This document shows, one piece after another, positions 1 to 9,219 of a stretch of 64,000 nt of DNA; positions within the stretch are counted from its first letter, which is position 1, and each line of letters starts with the position of its first letter. Under the pieces are notes generated by a model, which made no database searches, had not been told where the DNA came from, and worked only from the letters and a program-made list of their open reading frames with translations. The stretch is from Roseibium sp. MMSF_3544. GTDB taxonomy: Bacteria; Pseudomonadota; Alphaproteobacteria; Rhizobiales; Stappiaceae. The stretch spans positions 124,001 through 188,000 of the forward strand of contig NZ_JASHKA010000002.1 of assembly GCF_030732845.1 (NCBI RefSeq), read 5' to 3'. A program made the position numbers and the translations under genes.

Positions 1-47
1 GCATTTCGCGGCGTAACCCATAGGCCCTCAACCTCGCACACACATCC

Positions 48-1400
48 ATGTCTCCACCTTCGCCTGTAGAGGAAATCCCCGAGGTTCAGCCTTCCGCCTC
101 ACCGCTCACGAGGATCGGAGAAGCACGCTGGGTCCTGCTGACCGCGCTCGGGGTCGCAATTGCCGCCGTGGTTGCTTACGACCTGCCGGTTTGGCCTGCC
201 GTTGGCGGCGTTTTACTGATGGCGGCTGTTGCCGCATTCGTTCCCAGAAGATCTGCGAGCCGGCGCGTCAAGCTGAATACGCAGCGAGAAATGCGCAGGA
301 TGTGGCCCGGGACCGGTATGAAGGTCACGGTCGATGCTTTGCCGACACCATGCTTTGTCGCGGATGGACGCGGAATCACGCGATACGTCAATTCGCAGGC
401 CATGGCCACTTACGACGGCGTCAAGCCGGGCGATCCCCTGTCGTTTTCGTTGCGGGCTCCGTCCTTGCTCGAGGCTTTCGACCGCGTCTGTACAACGGGT
501 GAAGCGGAGCGGATCACCTGGATTGAAAAAGTCCCGACCGAGACCTGGTACGAAGCGCATATAGCACCGATTTACATGCCGGGTTCGGGCAGTCAGGAGC
601 GGGGCCGCGATCTGCCGGACTTCATTCTCGTCGTTATCCAGGACCTGACCGAGAACAAGCGCCTGGAACGCATGCGCACGGACTTTGTTGCCAACGCGAG
701 TCACGAATTGCGCACGCCGCTCGCCTCCCTGACCGGGTTCATCGAAACACTTCAGGGGCCGGCCAAGAATGATTTGGAAGCGCAGGACAGGTTCCTGTCG
801 ATCATGCTCGATCAGGCCGGGCGCATGCGGCGCCTGATCGATGACATTCTGTCGCTTTCCAGGATCGAACTGAAAGCTCACGTTCGTCCCGCAACAATTG
901 TCGATATGGGAGAAATCATCCGCCACACCGCCGACGCGCTTTCCCCGCTTGCAAGCGATCTGGGCGTTGAGATCAGGATCAATTTGCCGGATGCACCAGT
1001 GAGGCTCAAGGGTGACCGGGACGAACTGATCCAGGTGGCTGAGAACCTGATTGAAAATGCACTGAAGTACGGAAGTTCCGGAAAGGTGGTCGACGTTGGC
1101 CTGATGGAACAGGTAAGCGATCAGGACGCCCCCTGTTGGGTGCTCTCGGTTCGCGACTATGGCGAAGGCATCCCGCGCGAGCATTTGCCGAGGCTGACGG
1201 AACGATTCTACCGCGTCGATGTGGAAACCAGCCGCACGATGAAGGGCACCGGTCTCGGTCTTGCGATCGTGAAGCATATCCTCACCCGGCACCGTGCACG
1301 ACTGGAAGTGGAAAGCGAACCGGGCGAGGGGGCCCTGTTCAGAGTGAAGCTTCCGGCAATGGAAGAATCAGAAGGCGTTGTCGACAAACTCTCCGCTTGA
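48..1400 (+). CDS. phoR: Phosphate regulon sensor histidine kinase PhoR
   Basis: Membrane histidine kinase that phosphorylates PhoB when phosphate is scarce. Two hydrophobic segments lie near residues 28-64, a PAS-like region follows (about 95-200), then the kinase core: H-box SHELRTPL (about 220), N-box NLIENALKYG, G1 DYGEGIP and G2 GTGLGLAIV. The length (450 residues) is normal for alphaproteobacterial PhoR. Its position directly before pstS-pstC-pstA-pstB-phoU-phoB supports PhoR rather than another kinase. The ATG is preceded only by a poor ribosome site, and the gene starts 47 bases into the window, so an upstream start is conceivable. Confidence 0.93.
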   Translation: MSPPSPVEEIPEVQPSASPLTRIGEARWVLLTALGVAIAAVVAYDLPVWPAVGGVLLMAAVAAFVPRRSASRRVKLNTQREMRRMWPGTGMKVTVDALPTPCFVADGRGITRYVNSQAMATYDGVKPGDPLSFSLRAPSLLEAFDRVCTTGEAERITWIEKVPTETWYEAHIAPIYMPGSGSQERGRDLPDFILVVIQDLTENKRLERMRTDFVANASHELRTPLASLTGFIETLQGPAKNDLEAQDRFLSIMLDQAGRMRRLIDDILSLSRIELKAHVRPATIVDMGEIIRHTADALSPLASDLGVEIRINLPDAPVRLKGDRDELIQVAENLIENALKYGSSGKVVDVGLMEQVSDQDAPCWVLSVRDYGEGIPREHLPRLTERFYRVDVETSRTMKGTGLGLAIVKHILTRHRARLEVESEPGEGALFRVKLPAMEESEGVVDKLSA

Positions 1401-1817
1401 TCAAAAAGTTCTTCTGCTATGCCACGATACCGAATTTGGCAGATTTACGCGCCCGTACTTGGCTAGATTCCGGCCATAACGCGACGATTGCCTAGAAGGA
1501 TCCTGATTTTCGCAGCCCTCCTACAACCTTTTCTTGCATGCTCAATATTTTCAGCCCGATCGGGCTGCGGAGACGCGCAGAAATTTGGCGTTCACGCCTG
1601 CACCGAGTCGGACAGGGGCGTGAAAAGTCACATTGAGTGACACAAAAGATTCAAGAACGGGAAAAAGGCTAGGTTTTTCAATATTTTAAATTGTCACAAA
1701 ACTGAGAAATAACTGTCATAGAACTCTCATCCATCGGGCCTACGGTCCCCGCATCGACCGTGCATGTCCATGTGCGACGATCTTCTACAAACCTTGACAT
1801 TCAAAGGGAGTGGTCAA
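1401..1817. other. phoR-pstS intergenic region
   Basis: No gene is supported here. The right half carries the tandem Pho box and presumably the pst promoter. The left half shows no convincing terminator for phoR. An in-frame ATG at 1764 upstream of pstS lies within this stretch, but the GTG at 1818 is a better start. Confidence 0.6.
1691..1730 (+). promoter_or_regulatory. Tandem Pho box (PhoB sites) upstream of pstS
   Basis: PhoB half-sites with an 11-base period: TTGTCAC at 1691, a weaker CTGAGAA at 1702, CTGTCAT at 1713 and CTCTCAT at 1724. The 1713-1730 unit is close to the classical Pho box (7-base direct repeat, 4-base AT-rich spacer). The site lies about 90 bases before the pstS start, as expected for activation by the PhoB encoded downstream. 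Confidence 0.88.
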
Positions 1818-2855
1818 GTGAAATTTACGACCCTCGTTAGCGCAACTGCCCTGGCTGTTGCTTCTACTGCATTCGTTGGCGCAGCTCAGGCTCGCGACCA
1901 GGTCCAGGTTGCTGGTTCTTCTACGGTTCTGCCGTATGCTTCCATCGTCGCCGAAGCTTTCGGTGAGAACACCGACTTCCCGACCCCGGTTGTTGAGTCC
2001 GGTGGTTCTTCCGCTGGCCTGAAGCGTTTCTGTGAAGGTGTTGGCGAAAACACCATCGACGTTGCAAACGCTTCCCGTAAGATCCGCGAAAAAGAAATCA
2101 AAGCGTGTGCAGACGCTGGTGTGAAAGACATCATCGAAGTCCGCATCGGCTATGACGGCATCGTTTTTGCCTCGCAGAAAGACGGTCCTGCTTTCACCGC
2201 ATTTGAGCCGGTTGACGTCTTCAACGCTCTTGGCGCAAAGGTTCTGAAAGACGGTCAGATCGTCGACAACCCCTACAACAAGTGGGCTGAGTTCAACGCC
2301 GACCTTCCGGATGTTGACATTGCTGCCTTCATCCCGGGCACCAAGCACGGCACCCGCGAAGTCTTCGAAGAGAAGGTTCTGGCTGTTGGTTGTGAAGAGT
2401 CCGGCGCTCTGAAAGCCATGATCGACGGTGGCATGTCCGAAGACGACGCTGAAGATGCCTGCATCGCAGTCCGTCGCGACGGCAAGTCCGTTGACATCGA
2501 CGGTGACTACACCGAAACGCTTGCTCGCATCGACACCAACCCGAACGGCATCGGCGTCTTCGGTCTGGCGTTCTACGAGAACAACACCGACAAGCTCAAA
2601 GTCGCCACCATGAACGAGATCGCTCCGTCCACCGAGACGATCGCTTCCGGCGAGTATCCGGTTTCCCGCCCGCTGTATTTCTACGTCAAGAAAGCACATA
2701 TCGGCGTGATCCCGGGCCTGAAAGAATACGCTCAGTTCTTCATTGCTGACGAAATTGCTGGCCCGAGCGGCCCGCTGGCCAACTATGGCCTGGTTTCCGA
2801 CCCGGAGCTGGCTGCTGTGCAGGCTTCCGTCGCTAACGAAGAAACCATGCAGTAA
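1818..2855 (+). CDS. pstS: Phosphate ABC transporter, periplasmic phosphate-binding protein PstS
   Basis: Binds phosphate in the periplasm and delivers it to PstCA. The GTG start at 1818 is chosen because AAAGGGAG lies 6-13 bases upstream and the protein then begins directly with a signal peptide (VKFTTLVSATALAVASTAFV...AQA, cleavage before RDQVQVAG). An ATG 54 bases upstream would add a non-signal extension. Typical PstS elements are the AGSSTVLPYA start and the SGGSSAGLKRFC phosphate loop. Codon choice is restricted (many GCT, GTT and GGC codons), consistent with high expression. It is first in pstSCAB-phoU-phoB, behind the Pho box. Confidence 0.93.
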   Translation: MKFTTLVSATALAVASTAFVGAAQARDQVQVAGSSTVLPYASIVAEAFGENTDFPTPVVESGGSSAGLKRFCEGVGENTIDVANASRKIREKEIKACADAGVKDIIEVRIGYDGIVFASQKDGPAFTAFEPVDVFNALGAKVLKDGQIVDNPYNKWAEFNADLPDVDIAAFIPGTKHGTREVFEEKVLAVGCEESGALKAMIDGGMSEDDAEDACIAVRRDGKSVDIDGDYTETLARIDTNPNGIGVFGLAFYENNTDKLKVATMNEIAPSTETIASGEYPVSRPLYFYVKKAHIGVIPGLKEYAQFFIADEIAGPSGPLANYGLVSDPELAAVQASVANEETMQ

Positions 2856-2876
2856 TCGAGCTTCTGCTTGATTTGA

Positions 2877-2910
2877 GGGGGCGGCAGGTTCCGCCGCCCC
2901 CTTTTCTTTT
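2877..2910 (+). terminator. Hairpin with T-tract between pstS and pstC
   Basis: A perfect 9-bp GC stem (2877-2885 paired with 2893-2901, 7-base loop) is followed by TTTTCTTTT. It sits 20 bases after the pstS stop and 30 before pstC. It likely acts as a partial terminator that keeps binding-protein transcripts in excess over permease transcripts. Confidence 0.85.
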
Positions 2911-2939
2911 GGGGCTTTTCTACATATTCGGGGGAGCAA

Positions 2940-4412
2940 ATGCCTTTGTTCTGGCTCATCTTGATCGTGCTCGTCATCGCTGCGGTGGGGTACGTTCTGG
3001 GGCGGGCGCGGGCTATGTCCAGTGCCGGGGGAGAGCTAGCCGCTCTACATTCCCTACCGTCCTATTACGGGGCGAATGTCGCAATGAAGGTGGTCGTACC
3101 GGCCTTCCTGCTCCTGATTGTCTGGCTGCTCGCGCAGCCGTTTTACGTTAACAGCGTCATTTCGGACATGATCCCGGAAACGGCGATCGAAGAGGGCTCG
3201 TCCCGCGGCCTGGTGCTTGCCGAGGTGCGCCGTGCGGCTCGCGGTCTCGACAATGCCGTCGCGACCGGTGCGATGGACGAGGAGTTCGCGCGCAACGCCC
3301 GCGCCGATTTCGCGGATATCAGTACGCGTCTGAGGGACGCCGGCCAGATCGTGACCTCCGAAATCTCGCAGCCGATACTGCGGGCAGCGCAACGCTACCG
3401 CATCTTGAATTCAACCGGCAATCTGATCATGTCGGTTGCCGTCATATTGGTCGCGCTCTTTGCAGCGTTCTGGGCACTGCGGGAAACGAACGCAGAGTTT
3501 CGGGCGCGAAACGTGGTCGAGCAGGGGATCAAGGCGATCCTGATCGCGGCGGCTTCCATCGCCATACTGACGACGATCGGAATTGTGCTCTCGCTGGTGT
3601 TCAACACCTGGGAGTTCTTCCGGCTCTATCCCGCATCGGACTTCTTTTTCGGCCTGACCTGGTCACCGAGTTTCTCCGGGCGCGGCAGCTCGTCTCAGCT
3701 CGGCATCATCCCGCTTCTTTGGGGAACGTTCTACATCTCCATCGTTGCCCTATTGGTTGCGGTGCCGATCGGTCTCTTCGCAGCGGTTTACCTTTCCGAA
3801 TATGCAGGCCCGAAAGTTCGCGCCGTCGCAAAGCCGTTGCTGGAAGTACTGGCCGGTATCCCGACCATCGTTTACGGCCTCTTCGCCCTTTTGACGGTGG
3901 GTCCGCTTCTGCTCTCGGTCTTCGGCGATGAGGGGCTCGGGATCATGCAGGCCGGAACGGCTGTCATGACCGCCGGCCTCGTCATGGGCATCATGCTGAT
4001 CCCATTCGTGAGCTCCCTCTCGGACGACATCATCAACGCGGTGCCGCAGGCCATGCGTGACGGCTCCTACGGTCTGGGCGCAACCAAGTCAGAAACCGTT
4101 CGTCAGGTAATCCTGCCAGCCGCGCTTCCGGGCATCGTTGGTGCGATCCTGCTGGCGGCCTCAAGGGCGATCGGTGAAACGATGATCGTGGTTCTTGGCG
4201 CCGGTGCTGCCGCACGCCTCAGCCTCAATCCGTTCGAAGCTATGACAACGGTGACCGCCAAGATCGTCAGCCAGCTCACCGGTGATGCGGACTTTGCATC
4301 CCCTGTCGCGCTGGTCGCGTTTGCCCTTGGCATGACGCTCTTCGTGATCACCCTGGGTCTCAATATTGTTGCACTTTATATCGTGCGCAAATACCGGGAG
4401 CAGTATGACTGA
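2940..4412 (+). CDS. pstC: Phosphate ABC transporter permease PstC
   Basis: Inner-membrane permease subunit of the high-affinity phosphate transporter. It has an N-terminal membrane segment (about 3-22), a second near 45-65, and a soluble insert of about 90 residues before the conserved permease half, features that make alphaproteobacterial PstC longer (490 residues) than the E. coli protein. The conserved end includes the cytoplasmic EAA-type loop GLGATKSETVRQVILPAALP. The stop codon overlaps the pstA start by one base (TGATG), indicating translational coupling. Confidence 0.92.
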   Translation: MPLFWLILIVLVIAAVGYVLGRARAMSSAGGELAALHSLPSYYGANVAMKVVVPAFLLLIVWLLAQPFYVNSVISDMIPETAIEEGSSRGLVLAEVRRAARGLDNAVATGAMDEEFARNARADFADISTRLRDAGQIVTSEISQPILRAAQRYRILNSTGNLIMSVAVILVALFAAFWALRETNAEFRARNVVEQGIKAILIAAASIAILTTIGIVLSLVFNTWEFFRLYPASDFFFGLTWSPSFSGRGSSSQLGIIPLLWGTFYISIVALLVAVPIGLFAAVYLSEYAGPKVRAVAKPLLEVLAGIPTIVYGLFALLTVGPLLLSVFGDEGLGIMQAGTAVMTAGLVMGIMLIPFVSSLSDDIINAVPQAMRDGSYGLGATKSETVRQVILPAALPGIVGAILLAASRAIGETMIVVLGAGAAARLSLNPFEAMTTVTAKIVSQLTGDADFASPVALVAFALGMTLFVITLGLNIVALYIVRKYREQYD

Positions 4413-5761
4413 TGACCGACGCAACACTTCCTCCCGAGACGGCACAACCGGCTGCGAAAACTCCAATGCAGCCCAAATCGCTCTACGCGATTGATGACCT
4501 CACCCGTAAGCGCAACGCAGCCGAAAAGCGCTTCCAGGCCTATGGCATTACCGCCATCGGGATCGGTTTGTTCTTTCTTGTTGTGCTCGCTTACGCGATC
4601 ATCTCGCAGGGAATTCCGGCTTTTTCGCGCACCGTCGTTGAGGTCGAGTTCACTCTGACGCAGGCACAGTACGAGGAAGCCGAAGGCACGCTGTTCAAGA
4701 CGCGGGCCTACGAGGAGATCTTCATCGGTGCCCTGACCGGCCAGCTTCAGGATAGCGGGATCGAAACGCCTGTTGAACCGGAAGCCATTGAACGGATCGT
4801 CGGCAAGCCGGGCGGCACCATCCGTGAGTTTTTCCGGGAGAACGAGGACAGGCTGGGTGAGCCCGTTCAATTCGATCTGGCTGCGTCCTCCAGGGTCGAT
4901 GGCTATATGAGCGGCCGTATTACCCGGGAAAGCATGACAGACAGCCGGTTTTTGATGAAATCGGATCTGGATCTCGTGGACAACCTGGTCGAAGCGCAAG
5001 TGATCAAGACGGTCTTCAACTGGCCTTTCATCACCGGTGCCGACGCCGGTGTGGACAACGCTGCGGCTGCCGGGATCGGGGCGTCTGTGGTCGGATCGTT
5101 CTTTATGATGCTGGTGGTGCTGTTCCTGTCTCTGCCAATCGGTGTGGCCGCATCGATCTACCTGGAAGAATTCGCTCCGCAAAACAGGTTCACCGACCTC
5201 ATTGAGGTGAATATTTCGAACCTGGCCGCCGTTCCGTCGATCGTCTTCGGTATCCTGGGTCTGGCCGTATTCATTCAGTTCATGCACCTGCCGCAATCGG
5301 CTCCGCTGGTCGGTGGTCTGGTCCTGACGCTGATGACCCTTCCGACGATCATCATTTCGACACGTGCATCCTTAAAGGCGGTTCCACCGAGCATTCGCGA
5401 TGCTGCGCTTGGTGTCGGGGCCTCAAAGATGCAGGCGACATTCCATCACGTTCTGCCATTGGCAATGCCCGGAATCTTGACGGGCACGATTATCGGACTT
5501 GCGCAGGCGTTGGGTGAGACAGCTCCGCTGTTGCTGATTGGTATGGTCGGTTTCGTAGCGCGTGGCTATCCCGAGGGCTTCATCGAGGGTTTCACCGAGC
5601 CGAACTCGGCAATGCCTGCTCAGATCTACACCTGGGCGGCGCGGTCCGACCTCGCCTTTACAGAGAAAGCCTGGGGCGGAATTGTCGTCCTGCTGATCTT
5701 CCTCCTTTCGATGAACATTCTCGCGATCATCCTGCGCCGCAGGTTTGAGCGCCGCTGGTAA
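4412..5761 (+). CDS. pstA: Phosphate ABC transporter permease PstA
   Basis: Second permease subunit. The N-terminal half holds one membrane segment (about 50-72) and a roughly 150-residue soluble region typical of the long alphaproteobacterial PstA (the DUF3333-type extension, from family knowledge). The C-terminal half is the standard multi-span permease, with the ABC-contact loop [21 protein letters not shown]. Length is 449 residues. It overlaps the pstC stop by one base, and pstB follows after 11 bases. Confidence 0.92.
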   Translation: MTDATLPPETAQPAAKTPMQPKSLYAIDDLTRKRNAAEKRFQAYGITAIGIGLFFLVVLAYAIISQGIPAFSRTVVEVEFTLTQAQYEEAEGTLFKTRAYEEIFIGALTGQLQDSGIETPVEPEAIERIVGKPGGTIREFFRENEDRLGEPVQFDLAASSRVDGYMSGRITRESMTDSRFLMKSDLDLVDNLVEAQVIKTVFNWPFITGADAGVDNAAAAGIGASVVGSFFMMLVVLFLSLPIGVAASIYLEEFAPQNRFTDLIEVNISNLAAVPSIVFGILGLAVFIQFMHLPQSAPLVGGLVLTLMTLPTIIISTRASLKAVPPSIRDAALGVGASKMQATFHHVLPLAMPGILTGTIIGLAQALGETAPLLLIGMVGFVARGYPEGFIEGFTEPNSAMPAQIYTWAARSDLAFTEKAWGGIVVLLIFLLSMNILAIILRRRFERRW

Positions 5762-5772
5762 GGATTGATGCG

Positions 5773-6570
5773 ATGAACGAGATGCCGAGTATTGAACAGG
5801 CGAACGCAATGAGCGACAGCAAGATCTCCGCGAACAAAGTCCAGGTCTACTATGGCGATACACACGCCATTAAGGACGTCGATATCGAGATTCAGCCTCG
5901 GTCGGTAACGTCCTTCATCGGACCGTCCGGTTGTGGCAAATCGACGTTCCTGCGGACCATCAACCGCATGAACGACACCATCGATATCTGCCGCGTCGAA
6001 GGCTCGATAAAGATCGACGGCGAAGACATCTATGATCCCAAGGTGGACCCGGTGCAGCTTCGCGCCAAGGTCGGAATGGTGTTCCAGAAACCGAATCCGT
6101 TCCCGAAATCGATCTATGACAACATCGCCTACGGTCCGCGCATTCACGGGCTGGCCCGTAACAAGGCGGAGCTTGATGACATCGTGTCCTCGAGCCTGCA
6201 AAAGGCGGGCCTCTGGGAAGAGGTCAAGAACCGCCTTGACGAGCCGGGAACCGGCATGTCAGGCGGGCAGCAGCAGCGCCTGTGTATTGCACGCGCAATC
6301 GCTGTCAGCCCGGAAGTGATCCTGATGGACGAGCCGTGCTCGGCGCTCGACCCGATTGCAACGGCAAAGGTCGAGGAACTGATCGACGAGTTGCGCGAGA
6401 ACTTCACGATCGTTATCGTGACGCACTCCATGCAACAGGCGGCCCGTGTCTCACAGCGTACTGCGTTCTTCCACCTCGGTATTCTGGTCGAAGAAGGTCC
6501 GACAGAGGACATCTTCACAAATCCGAAAGACAAGCGTACTCAGGACTACATCACTGGCCGCTTCGGCTAA
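5773..6570 (+). CDS. pstB: Phosphate ABC transporter ATP-binding protein PstB
   Basis: ATPase of the Pst transporter. Walker [10 protein letters not shown], the PstB-specific [17 protein letters not shown]-loop, signature [13 protein letters not shown], Walker [14 protein letters not shown] and the switch His in [11 protein letters not shown] are all present. The conserved core starts near residue 13, so the ATG at 5809 is an alternative start. A short gap separates it from phoU. Confidence 0.96.
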   Translation: MNEMPSIEQANAMSDSKISANKVQVYYGDTHAIKDVDIEIQPRSVTSFIGPSGCGKSTFLRTINRMNDTIDICRVEGSIKIDGEDIYDPKVDPVQLRAKVGMVFQKPNPFPKSIYDNIAYGPRIHGLARNKAELDDIVSSSLQKAGLWEEVKNRLDEPGTGMSGGQQQRLCIARAIAVSPEVILMDEPCSALDPIATAKVEELIDELRENFTIVIVTHSMQQAARVSQRTAFFHLGILVEEGPTEDIFTNPKDKRTQDYITGRFG

Positions 6571-6601
6571 GCGTATTTCCGAATTCTGAAGGGGACACAG
6601 G

Positions 6602-7300
6602 ATGTCTGAACATACAGTCTCGGCCTATGACGAGGAACTGACGGAGATGGCCGGGAAGATCGCCGAGATGGGCGGTCTTGCCGAAGTTGCGTTCGCCGAT
6701 GCTGTCTCGGCGCTGGTTTCACAGGATCTCGAGCTGGCTAAATCCACCATTGCCAATGACGAAAGGCTCGACAATCTTCATCAGGAAGTGGAGATGAAGC
6801 TTGTTGAAATGATTGCCCGTCGTCAGCCGATGGGACAGGATCTGCGCGAAATCACAGCTGCCAGCCGGATTGCGAACGATCTGGAACGGGTCGGTGACCT
6901 TGCAAAGAACGTAGCCAAGCGCGTCATTGCGATCGACAGCGGCCTCAACTCGAAAAAGCTGGCAATTGGCGTCGAGCACATGACGGAGCTTGCATTGGCG
7001 CAGGTGAAACAGGTTCTGGATGCCTATACCCGCCGCGACGCTGAAGCTGCGCGTCGCGTTCAGGAAGCCGATGCGGAAGTCGACGCCATCTACACGTCGC
7101 TTTTCCGTGAGCTGCTGACCTACATGATGGAAGATCCGCGGGTTATCACGCAGTGTGTGCATCTGCTGTTCTGCGCCAAGAACATCGAGCGCATAGGCGA
7201 TCACGCCACGAACATCGCGGAAAACGTCTACTACATGGTCACGGGAGAACGCCTGCCGGAAGACCGTGAAAAGCTAGATGAAACGACAGGTGCCGTTTAA
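6602..7300 (+). CDS. phoU: Phosphate transport system regulatory protein PhoU
   Basis: Links the Pst transporter to PhoR and keeps the Pho regulon off when phosphate is plentiful. The protein (232 residues) is the usual all-helical two-repeat PhoU. Conserved elements include the ASRIANDLERVGDLAKNVAKR segment in repeat one and CAKNIERIGDHATNIAENV in repeat two, which carry metal-binding E/D residues. ATG at 6602 follows GAAGGGGACACAGG. It lies between pstB and phoB, the usual order. Confidence 0.95.
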   Translation: MSEHTVSAYDEELTEMAGKIAEMGGLAEVAFADAVSALVSQDLELAKSTIANDERLDNLHQEVEMKLVEMIARRQPMGQDLREITAASRIANDLERVGDLAKNVAKRVIAIDSGLNSKKLAIGVEHMTELALAQVKQVLDAYTRRDAEAARRVQEADAEVDAIYTSLFRELLTYMMEDPRVITQCVHLLFCAKNIERIGDHATNIAENVYYMVTGERLPEDREKLDETTGAV

Positions 7301-7369
7301 CCGCTGAATAGTCGCGGAATGTTTACGGTCGGCGCTCCCGTGCCGGCCGACAACTTGGAGCGAGAACGA

Positions 7370-8068
7370 ATGCCGAAGGTGCTCATCGTTGAAGACGAAG
7401 AACCGCTCAGCCTTCTTTTAAGATACAATTTGGAAGCAGAAGGATACCAGGTGGAGTCCTGTGTCCGGGGCGACGAGGCCGAAATTCGCCTGCGTGAAAG
7501 CCTGCCGGACCTGTTGCTGCTCGACTGGATGCTGCCCGGGCTCTCCGGGATCGAACTTTGCCGGCGCCTGCGCGCGCGCGAAGATACCGAACGCCTGCCG
7601 ATCATCATGCTGACGGCGCGCGGTGAAGAGGCAGAGAGGATCCGTGGACTGTCGACCGGCGCGGACGATTATGTGGTCAAGCCCTTTTCCGTCCCGGAGC
7701 TGATGGCACGCGTCAGGGCCATATTGCGCCGGGCCAGCCCCGAAGTCGTTTCCACGATGCTTCGGTCCGGTGACATCGAGCTTGATCGTGAAACCCACCG
7801 GGTGCGCCGCAACACCAAGGAAATTCATCTCGGCCCGACCGAGTTCCGCTTGCTGGAATTTTTGATGACCTCGCCCGGCCGCGTGTTTTCGCGCGAACAG
7901 TTGCTCGATGGCGTCTGGGGCCACGATGTCTATGTGGACGAACGCACGGTCGACGTCCACGTTGGGCGGCTGCGCAAGGCGCTGAACAAGGGCAAGGCCA
8001 AGGATCCCATCCGCACGGTGCGTGGCGCCGGCTACGCCTTCAACGATCAGTTTTCGATGGCGAGCTGA
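7370..8068 (+). CDS. phoB: Phosphate regulon response regulator PhoB
   Basis: OmpR/PhoB-family transcription factor that binds Pho boxes. Receiver domain: acidic pocket EDEE, phospho-acceptor Asp in LLLLDWMLPG, and conserved Lys in VVKPFS. A winged-helix effector domain follows (about 130-230) with the recognition segment DERTVDVHVGRLRKAL. The ATG at 7370 is chosen because GGAGCGAG lies upstream and MPKVLIVEDEE matches the normal PhoB start; a start at 7319 would add 17 atypical residues. Length is 232 residues. Confidence 0.95.
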   Translation: MPKVLIVEDEEPLSLLLRYNLEAEGYQVESCVRGDEAEIRLRESLPDLLLLDWMLPGLSGIELCRRLRAREDTERLPIIMLTARGEEAERIRGLSTGADDYVVKPFSVPELMARVRAILRRASPEVVSTMLRSGDIELDRETHRVRRNTKEIHLGPTEFRLLEFLMTSPGRVFSREQLLDGVWGHDVYVDERTVDVHVGRLRKALNKGKAKDPIRTVRGAGYAFNDQFSMAS

Positions 8069-8102
8069 TCAGGTTCCGCGTCAGACAGTCACGCGCATTT
8101 CA

Positions 8103-8130
8103 CAAAAAAGCCCGCCGGATTTGGCGGGCT
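8103..8130 (-). terminator. Intrinsic terminator of gcrA (possibly shared with phoB)
   Basis: An 8-bp stem (8109-8116 with 8123-8130, 6-base loop) is flanked on the minus-strand exit side by a run of seven T. This makes a strong terminator for gcrA. The plus-strand exit (TGGTTACTTTC) is weaker, but the hairpin lies between convergent genes and may serve both. Confidence 0.88.
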
Positions 8131-8158
8131 TGGTTACTTTCTCTGTTCGTGCGCCTGA

Positions 8159-8695
8159 TTACGACGCCTGAGCGACCGTCTTGCGCTCGCGGCGCCTGTC
8201 TGCGACCGGCTGATAGGCGATTTTGCAGTGGTACGCACAATAGGGAACGCCAGCGTCCGACACGCGACCGCAAAAGTAGAAATCGTCGGTCGCCGGATCA
8301 CCGATCGGCCACTTGCAGGTGCGTTCGGTCAACGTGAGGATTGTCGCGCGCTGAGAGATCGGGATAACCATGTCCGGAACAGGTTCAATCTCAGGCTTGG
8401 CTTCCACCGCCGGAATTGGGCTCACGTCCGCCTTCAGCGCCGTCGCGCCGATCGTCTGCGGGCTGTGCGATGGCTTTTTGGGCGCGCCGCTGGGGGACGG
8501 AGCGTTTGCTCTTGGGCGGCGCGGTTTGGCACTTGAGCTGGAGGTTTTGGCGCGTCCCGAAAGTCCGAGTCGATGCACTTTTCCGATCACGGCGTTGCGG
8601 GTCACGCCACCGAGTTCGCCTGCGATCTGACTGGCACTGAGTCCATCGCTCCAGAGTTTTTTGAGCAGTTCAACCCGTTCGTTCGTCCAACTCAT
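8159..8695 (-). CDS. gcrA: GcrA family cell-cycle regulator
   Basis: GcrA is an alphaproteobacterial sigma-70 cofactor that activates promoters carrying CcrM-methylated GANTC sites. The start MSWTNERVELLKKLW (ATG ending at 8695) is the conserved family N-terminus, followed by the DNA-binding stretch SASQIAGELGGVTRNAVIGK. A low-complexity Ser/Pro linker leads to the conserved C-terminal Cys-rich motif CKWPIGDP...FCG...YCAYHCKIAYQP that contacts sigma. Length is 178 residues. A CtrA box lies just upstream and a terminator downstream. Confidence 0.93.
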   Translation of the reverse strand: MSWTNERVELLKKLWSDGLSASQIAGELGGVTRNAVIGKVHRLGLSGRAKTSSSSAKPRRPRANAPSPSGAPKKPSHSPQTIGATALKADVSPIPAVEAKPEIEPVPDMVIPISQRATILTLTERTCKWPIGDPATDDFYFCGRVSDAGVPYCAYHCKIAYQPVADRRRERKTVAQAS

Positions 8696-8727
8696 TGCCC
8701 ACACCCTTTTGTTTGGCCTTTTGACCA

Positions 8728-8742
8728 TTAACCCCGTATTAA
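8728..8742. promoter_or_regulatory. CtrA box in the gcrA promoter region
   Basis: TTAACCCCGTATTAA matches the full CtrA consensus TTAA-N7-TTAA exactly. It lies 33-47 bases upstream of the gcrA start codon, a position suited to promoter control. In Caulobacter CtrA represses gcrA, so the same wiring is inferred here. Confidence 0.8.
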
Positions 8743-8960
8743 GCATGCTCATGCATGCCTAATGTGGCATATCTAGTGCCTCTTGGTGGTTTGAAACACG
8801 AGATGTCGTGTCTGATACGGGAGAGGTTACAATAACGTTAATTTGCGAGGCAACCGCCCGACTCAAACCAGTTGGGGATGAACAGACTTTTCCCCAGTTA
8901 TGGTAAGGTCTTCGCGGATTTTATGAATTTCAGCTTTGAGCCCACGTGAAACCATAACCA

Positions 8961-8991
8961 TTGACAGGCAATGGTGCGCACAGTGTATAAG
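8961..8991 (+). promoter_or_regulatory. Sigma-70-like promoter
   Basis: TTGACA at 8961-8966 and a TATAA-type -10 at 8986-8991, about 18 bases apart. Transcription would begin at or just before the perfect hairpin at 8997-9031. This is the best promoter-like sequence ahead of argD. Confidence 0.5.
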
Positions 8992-8996
8992 GAAGC

Positions 8997-9036
8997 CGCA
9001 ACGTGCCGCCTCATCGGGGCGGCACGTTGCGTTTTT
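8997..9036 (+). terminator. Perfect 14-bp hairpin followed by T5; terminator or attenuator ahead of argD
   Basis: Bases 8997-9010 pair perfectly with 9018-9031 (7-base loop), followed directly by TTTTT at 9032-9036. Structurally it is an intrinsic terminator. There is no plus-strand gene upstream to end, and it begins at the predicted start of the 8961 promoter. It could therefore be an attenuator, the 3' end of an upstream small RNA, or a very short transcript. Confidence 0.7.
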
Positions 9037-9219
9037 GGCTTATCCGCATCCGAAAGACGGACCGTCTGAGACGCAGGTTTCACCGGGTGCGGAGGCTGTT
9101 CCGGATCCCTGAATGGTCAATCGTCGCTGGGTTGGCATTGAGGCGATCGAAATCAACGATTAGGGGCATTGTGCGGCCTTAAGCCGAATGCGGAATGCTC
9201 CAGGGAGTAAGATGAGGTT

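Larger units (their letters stand above)
8743..9219. other. gcrA-argD intergenic region
   Basis: No protein gene is supported. Besides the promoter/hairpin at 8961-9036, there is an imperfect inverted repeat with TGGGGA and TCCCCA arms near 8873-8900, and a second possible RNA stem (CCGCATCC at 9044-9051 with GGGTGCGG at 9085-9092, one G-U pair). The stretch could be a structured leader of argD or a small RNA locus. Confidence 0.5.

Noticed and set aside
1785-2939. Long minus-strand open frame opposite pstS
   Set aside because: It has no ribosome site or recognisable domains and is explained by the codon bias of pstS.
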